A DNA stretch of 60,096 bases from Nitrospirota bacterium. Its GTDB lineage: Bacteria > Nitrospinota_A > UBA7883. Of the stretch, positions 54,022 to 60,096 are shown piece after piece. Position 1 is the first letter of the stretch. Each line of letters opens with the position of its first letter. The stretch is taken from contig JAJRZK010000030.1 in assembly GCA_024275315.1 (NCBI GenBank), forward strand, positions 1 through 60,096, in the 5' to 3' direction. The notes beneath the pieces were generated by a model that was not told the origin of the DNA, did not search any database, and saw nothing but the letters and a program-made list of their open reading frames with translations. The position numbers and the translations under genes are program-made.

Positions 54022-55848
54022 CTATATCACCGATTGCCTGGCCTGCCCGGAGCTGGGCCTGTCAGCCAGTGTTCTGGGCCACGAAAACTCTATGGAAAAC
54101 CCGGCCCCCGTGTCTGATTCTATATGTATTGTCCCGTCATGCAACTGAATGATCTTTTTTACCGATGGCAACCCCAGGCCCACGCCCTTTTTTTTCGTTC
54201 CAGCCTGGTAAAACTCGTCGAAAAGCTGGTCGCACAGCTCGCAAGCCACTCCGTCGCCGTTGTCTTTTACCCTGCACGTTATCCTGGAGTCGGATCCCTC
54301 GATATCTATTTTTATTTCCGACCTGGCGTGTTTGACAGCGTTGCCTATGCAGTTAATAAACACCCGCTCCATCTGGCCCTTGTCCATGTCCGCCATTATC
54401 GGATCCGGCCGGTCGATTCCGTTTATGGTGATCGGCCGGCCGTTTACGAACGTCGATATTTTCCGCATCTCAAGCTCTGGCAGGTATACCCTCACCGCGG
54501 AATCAAGGGGGGCGTACGCGTCGCACCGGGATATGTCCAGGGCCAGCTTGCCGGAATTGATCTTTGCGTATACCAGTATGTCCTCAGCGAAACGGGTGAT
54601 TTTATCTGTCGCGGCGATAATGTTGTCTGCAAGGTTGCGTTTCGACTCTTCCGGAGTCTCCGGCGGAAGCGACTTGAATATTTTCACAAACCCCGCCACC
54701 GGGCTTATCAACGACAGGAGGTCATGAGTAAGCGAAAAATAGAGCCGTTCTTTTTCCGCCTCACGGGCTATTACATCCTTGAACAGGCGCGCGTTTTCCA
54801 CCGCCACGGCGCACTGGTTGGCGACGGCGCCGATCAACGTCACCGAATCCTGGTCATACAGCCCCGTTTTGCTGTAACTCTGCACGGACACAACCCCGAC
54901 TATCTTGTCCTTGTATATCATCGGCGCCCCAAGCCACGATTTGGCAGGCCGGCCTCCATGCCTGATGCCAAGCCTGGCGCATTCGGCCACGGTGTCGTGG
55001 GTCATCAGCAACGGGCGCCTGTTTTTTATTATCCAACTGTTGATACCATCGGAAATGGGGTACACCTCCGGACGATCCAGGCCGGACCCGCTGGCGAAAT
55101 AGCTGGCCAAAAAGGATAGCTCCCGCCTGGTTTCGTCGTAGAGTATCACATTGACCTCGTCGGTCTCCAGCACGCTTCCAAGCTTCGAGACGATCTCGCG
55201 GACCATGTCTTTTAGGGTCAGCTTTGACGTTATCAGCCTGCCGATGGTATTGACGGTCTCCATATCGGCGCTACGCTGACGCTCCTTTTTGTCGCTCCAT
55301 ACCCGGTCTATCGTATCGCCTATGCTTGCGCAAACAAGACCGATCAACTTTATGGCTTCCCGGGAGGGGGCTGTTTTTCGTGGCGACGCGGCGAAAAAAA
55401 TTCCGCGGTTTTTCCCGTCAACCCTGATGGGGGCGCACACCACCTGCGACAGTCCGGCCTCGTCGCACTCGGGCCGCTTAAAGTCTCCGGATACGACCAC
55501 CACACCGGTGTCGCCCACCGCGTCGGTGTCGCCCACCACGTCGGTGTCGCCCACCACGTCAGTGTTGCCCACTGCGCCGGCGCCGCCGGAAAGCGCCTCT
55601 TTGCAAACGCAGTCCGGGGCGGCCAAACCCTCAAAGCAGAGGATGCACCCGCCGTTTCCAACTTCCGCCACGAGATCTATCTTGCCGACGCCCGCCTCTA
55701 TCCGGATCAGCCCGCATGGCAACCCGATAAAATCCAGCGTTTTGGACAGGATGTTTTCGAGAGCGCCGTTCAACGATTGTTCCGAGCGCACCCTATTGAG
55801 TGAGGAGGCTATCTCCCAATAAACGCCGAGCCTCTCATTGCCGGTCAC
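54022..55848 (-). CDS. GAF-domain sensor histidine kinase
   Basis: A 608-residue soluble kinase with two GAF domains (about 10-190 and 205-355), a dimerisation region with the likely phospho-acceptor His375 (FSLTHDLLSLISPV), and an HATPase domain (VFINCIGNAVKHA, DNGDGV, KKGVGLGLPSVKKI). The first GAF carries a cysteine group (C68, C71, C80, C82) followed by an insert of four tandem VGDTD-type repeats. The cysteines could bind a cluster or metal and sense redox state; this is inference. It likely phosphorylates the regulator encoded 11 bases downstream. Confidence 0.88.
   Translation of the reverse strand: MTGNERLGVYWEIASSLNRVRSEQSLNGALENILSKTLDFIGLPCGLIRIEAGVGKIDLVAEVGNGGCILCFEGLAAPDCVCKEALSGGAGAVGNTDVVGDTDVVGDTDAVGDTGVVVVSGDFKRPECDEAGLSQVVCAPIRVDGKNRGIFFAASPRKTAPSREAIKLIGLVCASIGDTIDRVWSDKKERQRSADMETVNTIGRLITSKLTLKDMVREIVSKLGSVLETDEVNVILYDETRRELSFLASYFASGSGLDRPEVYPISDGINSWIIKNRRPLLMTHDTVAECARLGIRHGGRPAKSWLGAPMIYKDKIVGVVSVQSYSKTGLYDQDSVTLIGAVANQCAVAVENARLFKDVIAREAEKERLYFSLTHDLLSLISPVAGFVKIFKSLPPETPEESKRNLADNIIAATDKITRFAEDILVYAKINSGKLALDISRCDAYAPLDSAVRVYLPELEMRKISTFVNGRPITINGIDRPDPIMADMDKGQMERVFINCIGNAVKHARSEIKIDIEGSDSRITCRVKDNGDGVACELCDQLFDEFYQAGTKKKGVGLGLPSVKKIIQLHDGTIHIESDTGAGFSIEFSWPRTLADRPSSGQARQSVI
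55507..55578. repeat. Four tandem copies of an 18-base repeat inside the kinase gene
   Basis: Units start at 55507, 55525, 55543 and 55561 and read GGTGTCGCCCACCRCGTC; the last has several changes. In protein they encode the six-residue repeat VGDTD-V/A in the loop after the GAF cysteines. An 18-base unit keeps the frame, so copy number can change without breaking the kinase. Confidence 0.85.
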
Positions 55849-55925
55849 TTGCGATAGCTCCCCTTGAAACGGTCGAAAATTTTCGAGTCATTATACCAGT
55901 CATTGATCCTGCGGATCGCTCTGTG

Positions 55926-56657
55926 TTAAAGGTCCGTCTCGGTCTCTGACCGATGGACCGTGGTGGATTGATGGAAAACAGCGTCGAGAAACCCGGCCAT
56001 AGCATTGGAAGCTGTTTTAGCGGCGCTTACGAAAGTCTCCCTGGCGGCCTGGTCAGCCCATTCAAACCCTCCATCGCTTTTTGGACGCATGGATCCAAGA
56101 TCGAAATCTGCGTCATCGGATATGGACCGGGCAACGCTGACTTTGACACCGCGCCGCTTTGCCACCGCGGCGATTGCGTGCGACTCCATATCCACGCATA
56201 TGACACCGGCTTTTTTAAGCCCGATTTTATCTGCAACGCCGTACGGGCGGTTCACCTGCGCCAGTAATCCGCCATGTGCGGCTTCAGGAAAGCCGCCACC
56301 ATTTACCGCCAGCGGGTCGAGCGGGAGCTTCTCCTCCAGGTCTTCAACGCTCGCCACCTTGTCCGGTATCACGATTGTCCCAACGGCCAGGTTGGCCGCC
56401 ACCGCTCCGGCCAGGCCGAATACCAATATTCTGGTCACTTCAAAAATATCAAGAACAGACTCCACGGCATCCGCCGCCCTTTTCGATCCGAGACCGGTTT
56501 GTAGAACTATAACGCGGCTGGCGTGCCATGACCCCATGTATAACTTTCGTCCCGGCCCGGAAATCGAGCTTTCGGTCCTGATTTTCTCCAAAACAGGAGC
56601 CAATTCCACAGGAAGAGCGGCGGAGAGCAGAATATATTTAAATTGACGCTGATTCAT
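55926..56657 (-). CDS. Nucleoside phosphorylase/nucleosidase-family protein
   Basis: This 243-residue member of the PNP/UDP phosphorylase fold has a purine-site segment VICVDMESHAIAAVA and a downstream RSISDDAD carrying the catalytic Asp. It resembles methylthioadenosine/S-adenosylhomocysteine nucleosidase and futalosine hydrolase; which one cannot be decided by eye. Hopanoid-associated and other unassigned branches also exist. It is transcribed alone and divergently from the acidic zinc-ribbon gene, with a 78-base AT-rich gap holding the opposite promoter. Confidence 0.78.
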   Translation of the reverse strand: MNQRQFKYILLSAALPVELAPVLEKIRTESSISGPGRKLYMGSWHASRVIVLQTGLGSKRAADAVESVLDIFEVTRILVFGLAGAVAANLAVGTIVIPDKVASVEDLEEKLPLDPLAVNGGGFPEAAHGGLLAQVNRPYGVADKIGLKKAGVICVDMESHAIAAVAKRRGVKVSVARSISDDADFDLGSMRPKSDGGFEWADQAARETFVSAAKTASNAMAGFLDAVFHQSTTVHRSETETDL

Positions 56658-56658
56658 A

Positions 56659-56687
56659 TTGACAGTTTAGTGTTATTTATATGATAA
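56659..56687 (+). promoter_or_regulatory. Sigma70-type promoter for the acidic zinc-ribbon gene
   Basis: A perfect -35 TTGACA (56659-56664), 17-base spacer and -10 TGATAA (56682-56687) lie 48 bases before the ATG at 56736. It is the best sigma70 match I noticed in the window. Confidence 0.65.
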
Positions 56688-56735
56688 TTTATCCATAATA
56701 CTATGCCAATTTAAATTTTCGGGGTTGGGAAAAAT

Positions 56736-57695
56736 ATGAAATGCCCTCATTGCAGTTATGTCAGCTTTGATTCTCTGGACACATGCCGGAAATGTTCCAA
56801 GGACCTTACCGCGCACAAATCAAGGCACGGGATAGATTTTGTTGAGCCGATATCCCTTGGCATCCTGACTTTTGTAGACACATCGTCAACCTCGGATTCA
56901 CAAGAGACAACAGGGGGTATGTCTTTTGATGGCGGAGATATGCTTGTTGAATCGAGCGATTCGTTTGGCGAAAGCGATGACAATATTTCCATCGATTTTG
57001 GAACGGACACTTCGGATGAAGGAGAAGATGTGTCTGTCGATATTGGTGACGACATTTCCGACGACGGGGAGGAATCTGTGGCCGTGGATTTTGACGGCGA
57101 CGCTTTCGGGGATGTGGAAACGGAGGAGGAAAGCTCGTCCGAAGACAGTGTTGGTGTGGATTTCGAGACGGACGGTTCGGCCGGGGAAATGGAGTTTGAG
57201 GTTGAGCAAAGCTCCGACGACGAAATAGCCATCGATGATTCATCGATAGAACTGGACACGGGCGAGGTGGAAACCGAACCCCAGGATAGCTTTGACATAA
57301 CCGACGATTCGGAGCCGTTGGCCTCGGACAGCGGGTTCAGCCTCGGCCTTGGCGAGGACCTTGGCGCAGAAGAGGGGCTTGATTTCGGCACGCTTGATGA
57401 GGACAGCGCCCTTTCCATCACAGACGACGACAGCGCCTCATCTGTTGAGGTGGACTCAGGGTTGGCAACGGAAGAAAGCGAAAGCGATGCGGGGATTGAG
57501 ATTGAGGCGGACGCCGGCCTGGTTGTCGAAGATGGGAGCGATGAAGATGGTGGAACCGGCGAAGGTGACGATTTCGCCGATATAGACCTTTCGCTGGACG
57601 ACAAGGACCTGTTTGGCGAGGATGACACCGATTCAGATATTGACATCGATCTGGGAGATCTTGATCTGCAGATTGGTGATGACGATTTAACATGA
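56736..57695 (+). CDS. Acidic low-complexity protein with N-terminal zinc ribbon
   Basis: A 319-residue protein with a short zinc ribbon (MKCPHCSYVSFDSLDTCRKC; four Cys in two CxxC pairs), a basic stretch (KSRHGIDF) and then about 260 residues made almost only of Asp, Glu, Ser, Gly and hydrophobic residues in patterns such as SVDIGDDISDD and AVDFDGDAFGD. The alternation of acidic and beta-branched residues looks like imperfect repeats of 12-15 residues, probably disordered or calcium-binding. A strong promoter and a G-rich site support expression. It is followed 10 bases later by an RDD membrane protein. Function is unknown. Confidence 0.75.
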   Translation: MKCPHCSYVSFDSLDTCRKCSKDLTAHKSRHGIDFVEPISLGILTFVDTSSTSDSQETTGGMSFDGGDMLVESSDSFGESDDNISIDFGTDTSDEGEDVSVDIGDDISDDGEESVAVDFDGDAFGDVETEEESSSEDSVGVDFETDGSAGEMEFEVEQSSDDEIAIDDSSIELDTGEVETEPQDSFDITDDSEPLASDSGFSLGLGEDLGAEEGLDFGTLDEDSALSITDDDSASSVEVDSGLATEESESDAGIEIEADAGLVVEDGSDEDGGTGEGDDFADIDLSLDDKDLFGEDDTDSDIDIDLGDLDLQIGDDDLT

Positions 57696-57705
57696 TCAAA
57701 GCTAG

Positions 57706-58212
57706 GTGACCCTGTCGACGTCCATCGAAAGGCCTGATCTTGAAAACCGCCCGGCCCCGTCGGCTTCTCCGCATCCCCCACCGGAGTATAAATACGCTTC
57801 GTTTATCCGCCGGTTTCTGGCTTATCTGATCGACAATACAATCATAGCCATATACACGCTGACGATTGCAAAAGCGGGTATGTTGTATCACGGCTTGGAA
57901 ATTTCAGACCTGGATCCGGACAGACTCGGGACTTTTCTCGTGATGATATGGCTATTGCAAACCATCACCTTTCTGGCCTATTTTACGACCCTGACGGCCA
58001 CTGGCGGGACCATAGGAAAAAGGCTTGCCGGGATCCGGGTTGTGGCGCTGGGTGGCGCCGGGATCTCCTACGGTCGTTCGTTTGTCCGTTGCCTCGGATA
58101 TTATGTAAGCTCCATCATCGTGTACCTGGGGTTCCTGCTGGCGCTGCTGAATTCCAGGCGCCAGGCCCTTCACGACAAGGTGGCTGGAACGGTTGTAGTG
58201 GAAATCGGATAG
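57706..58212 (+). CDS. RDD-family membrane protein
   Basis: This 168-residue protein has a short Pro-rich cytoplasmic start, then the RDD signature (IRRFLAYLIDNTIIAIY with the Arg and Asp) and three or four membrane helices, ending with RQALHDKVAGTVVV, a second conserved segment. RDD proteins are poorly understood; some act in ion transport. The start is GTG at 57706. It is 10 bases after the acidic protein gene, so the pair is probably co-transcribed, and the acidic protein may be a soluble partner. Confidence 0.8.
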   Translation: MTLSTSIERPDLENRPAPSASPHPPPEYKYASFIRRFLAYLIDNTIIAIYTLTIAKAGMLYHGLEISDLDPDRLGTFLVMIWLLQTITFLAYFTTLTATGGTIGKRLAGIRVVALGGAGISYGRSFVRCLGYYVSSIIVYLGFLLALLNSRRQALHDKVAGTVVVEIG

Positions 58213-58311
58213 CGCCGCCGTTATAATCCCGGAGTTGCACTGATAAAAACATTAATAGAGCAAAGGGCGCCGTGCCGCCTTTCGCAAAATTAAACGGAGA
58301 ATTACGACCTG

Positions 58312-59454
58312 ATGAAAAAACGCTACCTGATATCACCCGGGCCGACCCCGGTCCCCGAAGAAGTCCTGCTCGAAATGGCCAAGCCGATCATGCACCACAG
58401 GACAACACAGTTCTCCTCGATTTTCGCAGAGTGCGCCGAGGGACTGAAGAAGCTGTTCAAAACCAGCCAGCCGGTGATTACCCTCGCCTCGTCCGGCACC
58501 GGAGCGATGGAAAGCGCCATAACCAACATTTTCAAACCCGGCGATACCGTGCTGGTGGTAAACGGAGGCAAGTTTGGCGAGCGGTGGGGCAAGATCGCCC
58601 AGAGCTATGGCCTTAAAGTGGAGTGGATCAACGTGGAATGGGGGCAGGCTGTCGCTGTGGATGCGGTGGAGGAAGCTCTGAAAAAAAACCGGGGAATTTC
58701 GGCGGTGCTCACCCAGGGGTCGGAGACGTCGACCACCGTGGCGCACCCGGTAAAAGAGATCGCCGCGCTTACGGCAGGCGCGGATACGCTTACCATCGTC
58801 GACGGTATTACGTCCGTCGGTGTCGTGGACATGCCGATGGATCAATGGGGGATAGATGTTCTTGTCACCGGGTCGCAAAAGGCGTTGATGCTTCCTCCCG
58901 GGCTGGCCATGATATCTCTTTCGGAAAAGGCCTGGGCGAAAAGTCAGAGTTGCGATATCCCGCATTTCTATTTCGACCTTGCCAAGGAACGGGACAACCT
59001 CGCCAAGGACACGACCGCGTACACGCCGGCGGTGTCGCTTATGATAGGTCTTCGCCAGGTGCTCCGGATGCTTTTTGAGGAGGGGCTGGACAATGTGTAC
59101 AAGCGGCACGACACCCTCGCCAGGGCGGTCCGGTCCGGGACCGCGGCCATGGGGCTAAAACCCCTCGCCCCGCTATCCCCCGCCAACTCCGCCACGGGAG
59201 TGTACACTCCGGAGAGTGTGGATGGCGCGAAGCTGGTAAAGGATCTGCGTGAAAACTATGGGGTCACGTTCGCGGGTGGTCAGGACCATCTGAAGGGCAA
59301 AATAGTGCGTATCGCCCATCTCGGGTATTTTGATTCGTTCGACGTGATAGTGGCCCTTAGTGCGCTTGATATGGCTCTGGCCGGTCAGGGACACACCATG
59401 CAAATGGGCCGGGGTGTGGCCGCGGCTCAGGAGATACTCAGCGAACGATATTAA
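58312..59454 (+). CDS. Class V aminotransferase (serine/alanine-glyoxylate type)
   Basis: This 380-residue PLP enzyme has the start YLISPGPTPVPEEVLLEM, the cofactor loop SSGTGAMESA, the Asp of VDGITSVG and the Schiff-base Lys190 in VTGSQKALMLPPGL. It matches serine-pyruvate/alanine-glyoxylate aminotransferases and the related phosphoserine/hydroxypyruvate route enzymes. It stands directly before serA, an arrangement in which the two supply serine from 3-phosphoglycerate or convert hydroxypyruvate and glyoxylate. The preferred amino donor is not predictable. Confidence 0.88.
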   Translation: MKKRYLISPGPTPVPEEVLLEMAKPIMHHRTTQFSSIFAECAEGLKKLFKTSQPVITLASSGTGAMESAITNIFKPGDTVLVVNGGKFGERWGKIAQSYGLKVEWINVEWGQAVAVDAVEEALKKNRGISAVLTQGSETSTTVAHPVKEIAALTAGADTLTIVDGITSVGVVDMPMDQWGIDVLVTGSQKALMLPPGLAMISLSEKAWAKSQSCDIPHFYFDLAKERDNLAKDTTAYTPAVSLMIGLRQVLRMLFEEGLDNVYKRHDTLARAVRSGTAAMGLKPLAPLSPANSATGVYTPESVDGAKLVKDLRENYGVTFAGGQDHLKGKIVRIAHLGYFDSFDVIVALSALDMALAGQGHTMQMGRGVAAAQEILSERY

Positions 59455-59526
59455 CGGATATGATTTGTGCGGCCGGGCGGGCCTTGTCTTTGGCGTCACG
59501 GTTGAAAAAGTATAGGGGATATAAAG

Positions 59527-60096
59527 ATGACAGTCGCGAAAGTGTTGGTCAGCGATAAACTATCGGAAAACGGCGTGCGGATTTTGCGTGACGCTCCTGG
59601 TATCGAGGTGGATGTCAAGGTCGGGATGAGCCCGGAGGAACTGCTGGAAACCATTCCGGCTTATGACGGCCTGATCATCCGCTCCGCCACCCAGGTGACG
59701 CCGGAAGTTTTGGCGGCCGCGAAAAACCTGAAAGTAATAGGACGCGCCGGGATTGGCGTGGACAATATAGATGTGACAGCCGCCTCGGCCAAGGGTATCG
59801 TTGTGATGAACACCCCGGAGGGAAACATCACAACCACCGCCGAGCACGCCATTTCCATGATGATGGCGATGAGCCGCATGATACCGCAGGCCACCGCGTC
59901 TGTGCGATCCGGGAAATGGGAAAAGAAAAAGTTCATGGGGATGGAGCTTTTCGGGAAGACCCTGGGGGTGGTGGGCATCGGCAGGATCGGCTCCATCGTC
60001 GTCAAGCGCGCCCATGGCCTGGAGATGCGGGTTATAGCGTTCGACCCTTTCATAAGCCATGACGCGGCGGAGAAACTGGGGGTGGAACTGGTGTCC
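59527..60096 (+). CDS. serA: D-3-phosphoglycerate dehydrogenase, N-terminal part (cut by window edge)
   Basis: The first 190 residues of a 2-hydroxyacid dehydrogenase: MTVAKVLVSDKLSENGV, AYDGLIIRSATQVTPEVL, the substrate-site RAGIGVDNIDV and the NAD motif GVVGIGRIGS. This pattern is that of SerA, which oxidises 3-phosphoglycerate in the first step of serine synthesis. The C-terminal regulatory domains (ASB and ACT) lie outside the window. It begins 72 bases after the aminotransferase gene and is likely in one operon with it. Confidence 0.93.
   Translation, partial: MTVAKVLVSDKLSENGVRILRDAPGIEVDVKVGMSPEELLETIPAYDGLIIRSATQVTPEVLAAAKNLKVIGRAGIGVDNIDVTAASAKGIVVMNTPEGNITTTAEHAISMMMAMSRMIPQATASVRSGKWEKKKFMGMELFGKTLGVVGIGRIGSIVVKRAHGLEMRVIAFDPFISHDAAEKLGVELVS

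Noticed and set aside
56756-57781. 341-codon minus-strand frame rich in Ser and Pro
   Set aside because: It mirrors the Asp/Glu-rich low-complexity gene on the plus strand and starts inside the RDD gene.
1-60096. CRISPR arrays, rRNA and tRNA genes
   Set aside because: No regularly spaced direct repeats or recognisable RNA gene sequences were found in the gaps.

Overview
The window reads as one chromosomal stretch of a Gram-negative bacterium. Supporting this are a LolA-like carrier and an LpxL-type acyltransferase, an HflK/HflC pair, an ETF/ETF-ubiquinone oxidoreductase set, and a PSP1-holB-tmk gene string. A corrinoid methyl-transfer cluster and a tetrahydromethanopterin-type formyltransferase point to an organism with C1 or anaerobic metabolism. 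This mix is typical of deltaproteobacteria-like, Nitrospirota or Nitrospinota lineages. I cannot fix the phylum from sequence reading alone. Coding density is high, many starts are GTG or TTG, and I found no rRNA, tRNA or CRISPR array.

Layout. 1-246: the end of an IS3-family element whose terminal repeat abuts the next gene. 244-9812 (minus): one tightly packed operon of AMP-ligase, LpxL-like acyltransferase, LolA-like protein, MMPL exporter, ketosynthase, chain-length-factor-like ketosynthase, GT2 glycosyltransferase and B12-binding radical SAM enzyme. It resembles aryl-polyene/flexirubin-type lipid clusters, but the carrier protein, ketoreductase and dehydratase genes are not in view. 9992-13386 (minus): SH3 protein, PSP1 protein, holB and tmk. 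13484-15934 (plus): a beta-propeller and a Ycf46-like AAA ATPase. 15958-18929 (minus): diguanylate cyclase, CheC-like phosphatase, receiver protein and a FolB-FolK fusion.

19092-27544 (plus): Fe-S protein, two UroD/MtaA-type methyltransferases, corrinoid protein, RACo-like reactivase and a Gfo/Idh/MocA oxidoreductase, followed by a peroxiredoxin and Ftr, closed by a clear intrinsic terminator. Together the first six could move a methyl group from an unknown substrate through cobalamin to a C1 carrier. 27845-34716 (plus): an AddB-like nuclease and an AddA-like helicase-nuclease. 34745-37973 (minus): a repeat-bearing unknown protein, hflC and hflK. 38214-41118 (plus): accA, leuC, leuD. 41184-44862 (minus): etfB, etfA, ETF-QO.

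45076-50380 (plus): a YrdC-type protein, a methyltransferase that seems frameshifted, thrS without its TGS domain, yajQ, a small secreted protein and a PhzF-like isomerase. 50409-55848 (minus): a histidine kinase and sigma54-type regulator followed by an SGNH hydrolase-like protein and a membrane-anchored lectin-like protein. 55926-60096: a nucleosidase (minus), then an acidic zinc-ribbon protein, an RDD membrane protein, a class V aminotransferase and the start of serA (plus). The last two together suggest serine/glyoxylate metabolism.

The points most worth following are the interrupted polyene-like operon, the corrinoid cluster of unknown substrate, the NtrC-like regulator without a GAFTGA loop, and the two unusual low-complexity or repeat proteins.
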